Source: Bacillota bacterium | GTDB lineage: Bacteria; Bacillota; Clostridia; Acetivibrionales; DSM-1351 | NCBI GenBank assembly: GCA_023436515.1 | Contig: JAEZIV010000281.1 | Span: 1-9,036 of the forward strand | Direction of reading: 5' to 3' | DNA length: 9,036 nt | Shown here: positions 1-6,554 of the stretch, in pieces | Layout of the letters: each line of letters starts with the position of its first letter | How positions within the stretch are numbered: the first letter of the stretch is position 1 | The notes under the pieces: model-generated | What the model was told of the DNA's origin: nothing | Seen by the model: only the letters and a program-made list of their open reading frames with translations | Database searches by the model: none | Translations under genes and position numbers: made by a program

Positions 1-1856
1 TGGGCTATGCAAAGGATGAAGTAAATCCTGGGGATTTTGAGGTCAAAAGCCGTATTGCTAGATATATAAATCAGTCTGTGCAGCTTGGAAACAAGGTCAG
101 TGCTGAGATTATAAAGGGTTTACCTGAAAAGACAGAACAACTGTTCAAGGAAATAAAGCCCTCAAGAATTGTTGCTGCTAAGGCTATTGCCGGTATTCAC
201 AGCGACATATGCAAACCGGAATGGTTGAAATATGATGGTACTGAAACTTTGGATTCAATTATGGAAGAATATCAAGACATGCTGGAGGACATGCAGGAGG
301 ACAGGGAAGAGGATAAGAAGGCGGAATACTTTAAATTCCCAAAAGACTCACCGTCACCGGAGGTAAGAGATGATATTGTAAGTCAGCTACTTGAAGGCAA
401 GCTATCAGAATATTTCTCTTTAGACTTTAATAAGGCAATAACCCTTGAGGAGCTTGCAAGGCTTTTCTTTGAGTCCAAAGAGCTTGATGAGAAAATTGTA
501 CTTGAGGAAGGCACTGTGTCCCAAGATGCGCCTGATTATGTTAAGAATGCTTTTATCTATGGAATGATAGATGACGACAGAAACCTGAATAAGCCCTTAA
601 ATAGACTGGAGGCTTCAAGACGGCTGGTAAATGGTGTTGTTTATAGCGGGCCAGGGATAGTAACAGCTATAAGCAGTATTGACTGTGCAAAGATACCAAT
701 AGAGGACTTGGCTACAGTAGCAACTGTCATGCATTCGGGTATGAGTAAAATTGGAATTAATTTTGAGCCTCAAGGACCATATACAAGGCAAACAGCCATA
801 ACCGAGAAATATAGATACAGCTTTTACTATATCCGGGGGTACAATGTACCCATCAGCCCAGGTGAGGCATCTAAAGTAATAATAGGTAAAAATTCTGTGG
901 AATTGCAATTTGAAGACAAGGAGCAGATCAAAGAATATATAGAGGACTGCTTCGAGGATACTGTAATAGGAAACATTAAGCTAAATGGAAGCTACCTGCG
1001 AATTGACACAGGCTGCGCTCTCTTAGAGTTTTTTACCCCCGAAAATGGAGTAAAGATCACATTTAAAAATGGTGTAAAATTTATTGATTTTGAAGAGGGC
1101 TTTTATGGACCTAAGCTACAGTATAAAATTGAGCCCCGTGTGTTAAAGACCGGAGAAGCAGTGAACATGAATATGGAGATAGATTCGGTACATAAGAAGA
1201 TAAACACAAAGCTTGATGCTATTCTGGCTAAAAATATCAAGGCTAATATGACTGCTGAGCAAAAAGTCAAGGCCATCCATGATTTCGTTGTAAAGCATAT
1301 AACCTACGATTCAAATTATGCCGATGAGGAGACAGCAGAGTCCTTGCTGACAACTATTGATAAGGGCCGTGGTGTTTGCGGAGATTATACAATGCTGTTC
1401 CAATATCTGTGTGACAGAGCAGGGCTTCCGTGTACCACAGAAGGTGGATCGGTTATTAGTTCCGGAGCTGATCATGCGTGGAATGCTGTATTTTTGAACG
1501 GGCAATGGAAATTTGTCGATACAACCTGGGATGATAACAAATCAAATAATGTCTCGTATAAGTACTATTTGGTAGATAAGTTTACCTTTATGAAGGATCA
1601 CACACCTTTGATGGGAGTACCTGCGCCTGAATCCAAACTGGAAATTGACGGTATGAAAATTAAGTCCCAGGAGGAATTAAGAATATACCTGCTTAGAAAA
1701 TTCTATTGGATTAATGGCTTTAAGGTTACTTTCAGGATGACTGACAAGAAAATTAAGCCCGACATAGGGTATCTATGGTCGACCTCTGAAATAAAGGTGG
1801 TCCTGACATATGACTCAAAGAAGGATTTGTACACTGTAGCCGCAAAAGCCAGATGA
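1..1856 (+). CDS. Transglutaminase-like protein with degenerate SLH-like segments (5' end outside window)
   Basis: The reading frame is open from base 3 to the TGA at 1854-1856, with no stop and no convincing ribosome binding site before the first in-frame GTG (78). The true start is therefore probably upstream of the window. The C-terminal half carries a transglutaminase-like/cysteine-protease fold: GVCGDY with the catalytic Cys codon at 1377-1379, DHAWNAV with His at 1473-1475, and VDTTWDD with Asp at 1518-1520, in the usual Cys-His-Asp order. Before it lie segments resembling worn S-layer-homology repeats (about 426-630 and 681-815), with the typical pattern of an aliphatic/alanine helix, a G-I-D/N-F-P-like turn and a TR..A stretch. 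About 110 residues follow the Asp. Together these suggest an exported wall protein that acts on peptide or protein amides. The signal peptide would lie outside the window, so export is inferred. The substrate is unknown. Confidence 0.82.
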   Translation, partial: GYAKDEVNPGDFEVKSRIARYINQSVQLGNKVSAEIIKGLPEKTEQLFKEIKPSRIVAAKAIAGIHSDICKPEWLKYDGTETLDSIMEEYQDMLEDMQEDREEDKKAEYFKFPKDSPSPEVRDDIVSQLLEGKLSEYFSLDFNKAITLEELARLFFESKELDEKIVLEEGTVSQDAPDYVKNAFIYGMIDDDRNLNKPLNRLEASRRLVNGVVYSGPGIVTAISSIDCAKIPIEDLATVATVMHSGMSKIGINFEPQGPYTRQTAITEKYRYSFYYIRGYNVPISPGEASKVIIGKNSVELQFEDKEQIKEYIEDCFEDTVIGNIKLNGSYLRIDTGCALLEFFTPENGVKITFKNGVKFIDFEEGFYGPKLQYKIEPRVLKTGEAVNMNMEIDSVHKKINTKLDAILAKNIKANMTAEQKVKAIHDFVVKHITYDSNYADEETAESLLTTIDKGRGVCGDYTMLFQYLCDRAGLPCTTEGGSVISSGADHAWNAVFLNGQWKFVDTTWDDNKSNNVSYKYYLVDKFTFMKDHTPLMGVPAPESKLEIDGMKIKSQEELRIYLLRKFYWINGFKVTFRMTDKKIKPDIGYLWSTSEIKVVLTYDSKKDLYTVAAKAR

Positions 1857-1967
1857 TGCTTGTAACACCTTTGATCAATAAACCTGTATGCCAGCTTTAC
1901 TAACGTAAGGTGGAAGTTGAGTTGTTGTTAAATCCTGCTAATGTCACAAGAATGATACAAGGCTGTT

Positions 1968-1996
1968 ATTACACTGACAAAATAATCATCTATAAT
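1968..1996 (+). promoter_or_regulatory. Candidate sigma-A promoter for the lipoprotein gene
   Basis: A perfect -10 box TATAAT lies at 1991-1996. A 17-base spacer separates it from ATTACA at 1968-1973, which matches 4 of 6 bases of the TTGACA consensus. Transcription would start near 2003, about 36 bases before the lipoprotein ATG. The ribosome binding site GGAGG (2025-2029) is 9 bases from that ATG. The rest of the gap 1857-1967 shows no strong terminator, only a weak hairpin near 1898-1913. Confidence 0.5.
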
Positions 1997-2038
1997 GACC
2001 TTATAGGATAAATATAACTAATTTGGAGGTTAACAACA

Positions 2039-2728
2039 ATGATAACAATAAAAAAAGTGTTTGTAATGATTATGATTCTAGTACTTAGTGTGATAGTGCT
2101 GAGTGGCTGTAAAGAAAAGCCTTTTGAGTCCTCTGGGTCAACCTCTTCTGCTGAGAAATTTACAGAGCCCTCAAATGGTTCTTCAACGGCTAATAGTACC
2201 GAAGCAGGGTCTTCTACCACAGCTTTGGCAGAGAGCACCGTACCGGAGGACAAAGGGGCTATTCAGAAAGAGTTGGCATTTACGTACAATGGAAAAACCT
2301 TTGCTATTTCGGATACAGTGGAGGATGAGGACCTTGAGGAATTGCTTGGCGAAGCACTGGAAAAGAAAGCTCACACCTATTCAAATGATGATGGATTAAA
2401 TATGGATCCACTAATTGGCTTTACGGAAAGACAGTACAAATTTCCGGGGCTGGAGTTAAATACCATCAGCACAGCAGAAGGTAAGGAGTTCACATTATTT
2501 AACATAAAAATAACCGACCCAAAGTATTCCACAGTAAGAAATATTAAGGTCGGTGACAGTCTTAAAAAGCTTAAAGAGGTGTATCCTGAAGGGAATTTAG
2601 TCTCCGGTAAGGGGGATGAGAAAGAGGACGATTATCGATACCAGCCTGTAAGCTACGATAATGCCATGATTTTTCATTTAAAGAATAATAATATTGAGAG
2701 CATCCTTATATACAAACTGTTGGATTAA
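2039..2728 (+). CDS. Small lipoprotein of unknown function
   Basis: This is a 229-residue protein with a classic type II signal peptide. It has a short basic N-terminus (KK at 5-6), a hydrophobic core (about 7-21) and a lipobox LSGC with the lipidated Cys at residue 24. Residues about 29-70 form a Ser/Thr/Ala/Glu-rich low-complexity linker, probably a spacer through the cell wall. The rest (about 75-229) looks like one compact domain of mixed beta strands and short helices. It includes a segment reading like "IKVGDSLKKLKEVYPEG", a pattern common in clostridial lipoproteins that have small repeated alpha/beta units. The start is set by GGAGG 9 bases upstream. The gene seems to be a single transcription unit with its own promoter, ending at the inverted repeat at 2739-2838. 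I do not recognise a specific function. It should sit on the outer face of the membrane. Confidence 0.88.
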   Translation: MITIKKVFVMIMILVLSVIVLSGCKEKPFESSGSTSSAEKFTEPSNGSSTANSTEAGSSTTALAESTVPEDKGAIQKELAFTYNGKTFAISDTVEDEDLEELLGEALEKKAHTYSNDDGLNMDPLIGFTERQYKFPGLELNTISTAEGKEFTLFNIKITDPKYSTVRNIKVGDSLKKLKEVYPEGNLVSGKGDEKEDDYRYQPVSYDNAMIFHLKNNNIESILIYKLLD

Positions 2729-2738
2729 GCCTCAAGCA

Positions 2739-2838
2739 AAATAAAGTCCCGCTGGTCTCAAATGACATGCTCCCCTCATGAACAGTGAAAAAATTACTGT
2801 TCATGAGGGGAGCACTTTTCAACTGGAGGACTTTATTT
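2739..2838. terminator. Nested inverted repeat, likely bidirectional terminator
   Basis: A perfect 19-bp inverted repeat (2768-2786 with 2796-2814, 9-base loop) sits inside a second perfect 11-bp inverted repeat (2739-2749 with 2828-2838). The parts between the two stems pair only loosely. The element fills the gap between the convergent stop codons of the lipoprotein gene (2728) and the esterase gene (2858). On the + strand the inner stem is followed by CTTTTC, and the outer arm ends in a T-rich CTTTATTTATT. On the - strand the T content just after the inner stem is poor. Termination is the most economical role, but the double structure is larger than needed. Confidence 0.7.
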
Positions 2839-2857
2839 ATTCTACAAACACCGAACT

Positions 2858-4783
2858 TTATTTAAAGAGATCCGGTAAAATGTCGTAAATATACTGGTTA
2901 ACCCAATTCCAAGCGTGAGTACCGCCCTCACTTACAATAAAGTAGAAGTTGCCCTTCTTTGTATTTCCTGAGTAGATAAAGCTGTCCTTCAATTCCTTCA
3001 TACTGTCAACCTGGGGCTTCAGGTTAGGATAAGCTATATCCAGACTACCTGTAGCGCAGAAAATGTAGTAATCCTTAGGAGTATAACCTTTATCCTTTGC
3101 CACCTTTGCCAGGTACTCAGCAGTTTCCTTTGCTTTAGTGCTTCCGGCTGTCTGGCCTAATACCCAACAGTCACCGCTTAAAGGCATGTAGTATTTAAAA
3201 TAGTCCAGGCAATTTATATATGTATACCAGGTAGTTACAGAACCCATTGAGAAGCCTCCAAAGGCTCTATGCTCTCTTGAGGCTTTTAGGTCAGCCAGGC
3301 TTCCTGTTCCCGCATATGTGTTATACTTGGTTTCAACTAAAGGAACCACTTTGCTTATTAATTCCTCATGGAAAAATGCAGTATCATTTTTGCCACCATT
3401 AAATGTTGGTGTTACAACGATAAGAGGCTCAATATCTCCATTTGCAATCATATTATCAAGCACTTTCTTCATTTCCTTGTTTTGACCTGGTCCGCCGAAT
3501 ATGAGATTTTCATCCTCACCGCCGCCATGCATCAGATATAATACATTGTATTTCTTACTCTTATCAGCTTGATTATAACCGTAAGGAAGATATACATTCA
3601 TCTTCTTTGTGTCGTTTCCATTCTTTAGATTTGGGGTGGTGTATTCCAGACTTACTATAGAACCCTGTTTTTCAATTTCTGCCTTATATTCATCGGGAAT
3701 AGTTCTAAATACTTTTTCATCTGCTGCTTCTTCAGTCAGTACAAGTTTTGCTACGGCAGCTCTTATAGCTGTGATTTGCTCATCTATTTGCTGCTGTGTA
3801 ACCTTTGGATTCGCCAGGACTTTTTCAGCGGCTTTTATAGCGTTTGTAACTACCTCTGGATTCTTAAATCTCTTTAAGTCCAGCTTTTGAGTATTTTTTA
3901 TCAGGCTCATCAGATCATATGGGTTCACTCCGCTAACTGCACCTGCAGCCTTGCCGGTCAACAGAACCTGACCGAATTTACTTGTATCATTCCACGCGCT
4001 GCCTGATGAATCAAATACATTTATCGTACCGAGTCTGTCTGTATTTTTTGCATCATTTATCTGTAATTCTATTCCAAGCACTTTGCCGTTTTCAGGCTTG
4101 TTCTTTAATGCAATTCTGGCTTCTACAACATATCCGTCCTTGAGCTTTTTTGTGCTTGTATAAAATCTTTCACCATTTCCTGTGTCAATTGACTGGGAGT
4201 TTTCATAATTTACTCTGAAGTGGAGGTCATCAACCCCATATTCCTGAGTCTTGTCATTATTTTCATCTAAAAATACTTCAAAGGAATCCTGCATATAGGG
4301 TGTTCCGGATTTTACTGATAAAGTCTTATCCTTTACCTCTGCAAGAACATAGATTGCATTATCATCCCATAGAGTTTTGAAGGTAGCGGAGGCTTCCAGA
4401 TTAGGTGCTACAAATTTAGGAGTAACCACCTGAGCATTAGCCCATACTTTATCTACAGTTCCGTCAATCTTAGGAGTACCGAAGTAGGCAACCATTCTGC
4501 CCTTGGAATCAAAACCCTGCTTGTCTACACTTATCTTTGCCGGCTGGGCTGGTTTTTTGACAGTGAGCTTTGCAGTAATTGTACGAATGGTTTTACCCTT
4601 TTTGATTTTACAGGTAATTGTTACAGTACCCTCGGCGACTGCTTGAACAACGCCGTTTTGGTTAACTGTAGCCACTGATTTATTGCTGCTGCTCCACTGG
4701 TAGCTTGAACCTGATGGTTTGTTAGAAATTTCTAGTTTATGGGTTTGGCCAACTGAGCCGTTGTGGGAGCGCACATTATACAA
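2858..4783 (-). CDS. Modular carbohydrate esterase (Big2 - CBM9-like - helical linker - CE1), 5'-truncated
   Basis: The 641-residue frame begins at a TTG (4781-4783). The order of parts is: most of a bacterial Ig-like Big2 domain (about 10-77), a CBM9-like carbohydrate-binding domain (about 90-275), a FIVAR-like helical linker (about 285-350) and a C-terminal esterase of the CE1/feruloyl-esterase type (about 370-641). The alpha/beta-hydrolase parts are visible: HGGG with His419 (oxyanion hole), GFSMGS with Ser512 (nucleophile), Asp582 in TGSLD, and His623 in GTHAW. The family removes feruloyl or acetyl groups from xylan, outside the cell. No dockerin is seen. The N-terminus is clearly incomplete: the first Big2 strand, any signal peptide and a ribosome binding site are all missing, and the frame begins inside the aminotransferase gene. 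As arranged it would probably be poorly translated and not exported. The likely causes are a deletion or an assembly join. Confidence 0.85.
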   Translation of the reverse strand: MYNVRSHNGSVGQTHKLEISNKPSGSSYQWSSSNKSVATVNQNGVVQAVAEGTVTITCKIKKGKTIRTITAKLTVKKPAQPAKISVDKQGFDSKGRMVAYFGTPKIDGTVDKVWANAQVVTPKFVAPNLEASATFKTLWDDNAIYVLAEVKDKTLSVKSGTPYMQDSFEVFLDENNDKTQEYGVDDLHFRVNYENSQSIDTGNGERFYTSTKKLKDGYVVEARIALKNKPENGKVLGIELQINDAKNTDRLGTINVFDSSGSAWNDTSKFGQVLLTGKAAGAVSGVNPYDLMSLIKNTQKLDLKRFKNPEVVTNAIKAAEKVLANPKVTQQQIDEQITAIRAAVAKLVLTEEAADEKVFRTIPDEYKAEIEKQGSIVSLEYTTPNLKNGNDTKKMNVYLPYGYNQADKSKKYNVLYLMHGGGEDENLIFGGPGQNKEMKKVLDNMIANGDIEPLIVVTPTFNGGKNDTAFFHEELISKVVPLVETKYNTYAGTGSLADLKASREHRAFGGFSMGSVTTWYTYINCLDYFKYYMPLSGDCWVLGQTAGSTKAKETAEYLAKVAKDKGYTPKDYYIFCATGSLDIAYPNLKPQVDSMKELKDSFIYSGNTKKGNFYFIVSEGGTHAWNWVNQYIYDILPDLFK

Positions 4784-5574
4784 TACTGATGTATTTTTTT
4801 CATTTCATTAATTAAATCCTTATGTCCGCAAGCATAGCCAAGTCTCCAACCGGTCATTGCATAGGACTTTGAAAAACCGTTTATTACAACTGTCCTATCC
4901 TTCATTTCGGGGAAGCTGGCTATAGAGGTATGATTTCCTTCATAGGTCAGCTCACTGTATATCTCATCGGATAATACAACAATATTCTTATCTCTGAGTA
5001 CCTTTACAATCTTATATAGGTCCTCTCTACTCATTATGGCACCTGTAGGATTGTTTGGATAGGGTATTATTACTACCTTGGTTTTTTCAGTTATTGCATT
5101 CTCCAGCTCTTCGGGAGTTAACTTAAACTCATTCTCCTGCTTTAATGGTATTGACACTGCTGTAGCCCCTGTAAAGCCTGTGCAGCCCTTATATGCCACA
5201 AAGCTCGGCTCAGGTATTATAACCTCATCTCCCGGTCCTACCAGTGCTCTCAGAGCTGCATCAATACCCTCGCTGCCTCCCACTGTCACAAGAATTTCAT
5301 CTACTGGATTATAGTTGAGTGAAAACCTTTTGAAGAGGTATCTGCTAATCTCTTCTCTAAGCTCAATGAAGCCTGCATTGGAGGAGTACTGAGTATGTCC
5401 CTTCTCCAAAGAATATATACCTGCCTCCCTTATGTTCCAAGGAGTTATAAAGTCCGGTTCTCCAACTCCCAACGAAATAACATCCTTCATTTCGTTTATG
5501 AGATCAAAATATTTCCTGATCCCCGACGGAGGAACCTTCTTTATTCTATCCAGAATCATGTCCTTCATTATCAT
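4732..5574 (-). CDS. Class I/II PLP aminotransferase, 3'-truncated (AlaT/YugH-like)
   Basis: This is a fold-type I pyridoxal-phosphate aminotransferase, 280 residues instead of the usual 380-400. The visible landmarks are NNPTG (174-178), Asp203 in SDEIY (pyridine nitrogen contact), the Schiff-base Lys236 in GFSKSYAMTGWRLGY, and the start of the CAPTTAQ segment (268-274). After residue about 276 the frame leaves the family sequence and stops at TAG (4732-4734). The C-terminal domain is therefore absent, including the Arg that binds the substrate carboxylate, and the protein should be inactive. The start ATG (5572-5574) overlaps the regulator stop as ATGA, with GGGAG 11 bases upstream, so translation is probably coupled. 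Pairing with a Lrp/AsnC gene matches the Bacillus subtilis yugG-yugH (alaR-alaT) arrangement, and the T-box leader also points to alanine. Other amino-acid aminotransferases of this class cannot be excluded. Confidence 0.87.
   Translation of the reverse strand: MIMKDMILDRIKKVPPSGIRKYFDLINEMKDVISLGVGEPDFITPWNIREAGIYSLEKGHTQYSSNAGFIELREEISRYLFKRFSLNYNPVDEILVTVGGSEGIDAALRALVGPGDEVIIPEPSFVAYKGCTGFTGATAVSIPLKQENEFKLTPEELENAITEKTKVVIIPYPNNPTGAIMSREDLYKIVKVLRDKNIVVLSDEIYSELTYEGNHTSIASFPEMKDRTVVINGFSKSYAMTGWRLGYACGHKDLINEMKKIHQYCIMCAPTTAQLAKPIN
4746..4783. other. Deletion or chimera junction between aminotransferase and esterase genes
   Basis: Reading leftward on the - strand, the aminotransferase matches its family up to the Gln-Leu-Ala codons (4747-4755), while Big2 family sequence of the esterase is recognisable from about the Ser codon at 4754-4756 onward. 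The two coding signals therefore overlap across roughly 10 bases (about 4746-4756), in different frames. That is what a short shared sequence at a recombination or assembly join would give. The two frames overlap by 52 bases in total. The breakpoint is inferred from protein family patterns, not from an alignment. Confidence 0.7.
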
Positions 5575-6050
5575 ATAAATATCGGCTCCCTTCTATCATT
5601 AGGCTTTTCTTCAAATATAGTCCCTTTATCCTTATATTTTTTCAGTACAAAATGTGTTGAACAACTTAATACTGATTCAAGGGGAGCCAGCTTTTCTGAA
5701 ACAAAAAGCGCAACCTCCTTCATTGTCTTCCCTTCTATTATAACTGTCAGATCAAATCCTCCCGACATAAGATAACAGGCCGTTACCTCAGGATATCTGT
5801 ATATTCTGTCAGCAATTTTGTCAAAGCCCAAACCCCTCTGAGGTGTTACCTTAACCTCGATAAGTGCAGTAACCCTTTCTCTTTGTGTTTTATCCCAATT
5901 TATTAATGTACTGTATCCAACTATAACATTTTCAGCTTCATACTTTTCTATTGCCGCAGTAACCTCTTCTACTGTTTTTCCAAGCATAACAGCTATTTCT
6001 GCCGCTGTGGCCCTGCTGTTCTTTTCCAACACTTCTAAAATCTCATCCAT
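5571..6050 (-). CDS. Lrp/AsnC-family transcriptional regulator (AlaR/YugG-like)
   Basis: This 159-residue protein has an N-terminal winged helix-turn-helix (about 1-50, MDEILEVLEKNSRATAAEIAVML and the following helix) and a C-terminal RAM/AsnC ligand-binding domain (about 60-145) with the signature GGFDLTVIIEG. The family forms octamer-like assemblies that sense amino acids and bind DNA near their own operons. I chose the ATG at 6048-6050 because an AAGGAGA ribosome binding site lies about 8 bases upstream. The same frame can be read back to 6254, but that part lies wholly inside the T-box leader and is not protein-like. The stop overlaps the aminotransferase start as ATGA. In Bacillus subtilis the equivalent pair controls alanine formation from pyruvate, so the ligand here is plausibly alanine (inferred). 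Confidence 0.9.
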   Translation of the reverse strand: MDEILEVLEKNSRATAAEIAVMLGKTVEEVTAAIEKYEAENVIVGYSTLINWDKTQRERVTALIEVKVTPQRGLGFDKIADRIYRYPEVTACYLMSGGFDLTVIIEGKTMKEVALFVSEKLAPLESVLSCSTHFVLKKYKDKGTIFEEKPNDRREPIFI

Positions 6051-6138
6051 CTTAAATCTCTCCTTTTCATATAAATAATTTTTGAGCAGGTATTCTGATA
6101 TAAGTAAAAACAAACTTTTATGAACTTTTGAGAACAAT

Positions 6139-6176
6139 AAAAAAACCCAAGTCCTCTTACACAGGGACGAAGGTTT
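6139..6176 (-). terminator. T-box-controlled intrinsic terminator
   Basis: On the - strand AACC and GTCC (within 6163-6175) pair with GGAC and GGTT around a small internal loop, followed at once by seven T (6139-6145). Its 5' arm lies directly after the T-box core, so the antiterminator and this terminator are mutually exclusive, as in other T-box leaders. It lies 89 bases before the regulator ATG. Confidence 0.82.
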
Positions 6177-6214
6177 CCGCGGTACCACCCTAATTAATGC
6201 CATAGGCATTCTCT

Positions 6215-6297
6215 CATTACAGTGCATGCACTGCATATAATGCGGCATAATCATCTATGATATGCTTACATTACTCGTCTGTAACGTGACGTCACGT
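6215..6297 (-). repeat. Cluster of three hairpins in the T-box leader, two with perfect 14-bp palindromes
   Basis: Between Stem I and Stem III there are three compact inverted repeats. One is a perfect palindrome ACGTGACGTCACGT (6284-6297). The second is a 21-base hairpin (6245-6265). The third is a hairpin with 5 + 5 bp and a 4-base bulge (6215-6242), whose core is the perfect palindrome CAGTGCATGCACTG (6220-6233). They occupy the place of Stem II and the Stem IIA/B pseudoknot. On DNA the palindromes could also be read as protein operators, perhaps for the adjacent Lrp-type regulator, but nothing shows that. Confidence 0.6.
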
Positions 6298-6512
6298 ATT
6301 CCTCTACTAACAAAATCAGTTTTCGAAAAATCTGCTCCTGGGCTGCTTTCGATACCGACCGACACCGGATTCTCACCACATTTTAATGTTTACCGGCTCT
6401 CTTTAATCTTGTCTGGTACTTACTCTCCCACTCATAGCATTTTTATTAATTTGGTTACCTATACTAATAGTGTATGCAAATAATCTATAATCCTTACCCT
6501 TAACTTAAACTA

Positions 6513-6541
6513 ATTATAAATTATATTCGGAATTAGTTCAA
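6513..6541 (-). promoter_or_regulatory. Promoter of the T-box/regulator/aminotransferase operon
   Basis: On the - strand TTGAAC (6536-6541) is followed after exactly 17 bases by a perfect TATAAT (6513-6518). A second TATAAT lies 7 bases upstream (6520-6525). Transcription should start near 6506, giving a leader of about 455 bases before the regulator ATG. The promoter lies just beyond the stop codon of the DivIVA-like gene (6555), and no terminator is evident between them. Confidence 0.72.
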
Positions 6542-6554
6542 GTACATAACATTC

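Larger units (their letters stand above)
6139..6446 (-). ncRNA. T-box leader riboswitch, probable tRNA-Ala specificity
   Basis: The strongest mark is the T-box core AGGGTGGTACCGCGG on the - strand (6177-6191). Upstream lies Stem I: a basal helix with a kink-turn-like pair (ATGAG about 6430-6434, GGA about 6335-6337), the AGTA/GAA loop-E parts (about 6421-6424 and 6348-6350), and AGAGAGCCGG with GGTGAGAATCCGG in the upper arm. Stem III is the 15-base hairpin at 6196-6210. The specifier loop reads GAAAGCAG (6343-6350), giving GCA (Ala) at 6344-6346 or AGC (Ser) at 6345-6347. The T-box bulge UGGU would pair with a tRNA ending ACCA. Alanine tRNA has A73 and bacterial serine tRNA has G73, so Ala is favoured. 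Uncharged tRNA would stabilise the antiterminator and switch on the regulator-aminotransferase operon. Confidence 0.93.

Noticed and set aside
78..80. GTG as the true start of the transglutaminase-like gene
   Set aside because: The frame is open to the window edge with protein-like sequence, and no ribosome binding site precedes the GTG.
1974..1979. CTGACA as the -35 box of the lipoprotein promoter
   Set aside because: It lies only 11 bases from the TATAAT, too close for a sigma-70 type promoter.
4732..4783. Natural translational fusion of aminotransferase and esterase
   Set aside because: The two frames differ, and the aminotransferase frame ends 16 bases or less beyond the join, so no fusion protein is made.
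5395..5775. Open frame on the + strand across the aminotransferase/regulator boundary
   Set aside because: It is the antisense of two well-supported genes, has no ribosome binding site and no recognisable family pattern.
6051..6254. N-terminal extension of the Lrp/AsnC regulator frame up to an ATG at 6254
   Set aside because: It runs through the T-box core and terminator, is not protein-like (many Met, Cys, aromatic clusters) and lacks family similarity, while the ATG at 6050 has a strong ribosome binding site.
6345..6347. AGC serine reading of the T-box specifier
   Set aside because: The T-box bulge UGGU requires A73, while bacterial serine tRNA has G73. It is kept only as the weaker alternative.
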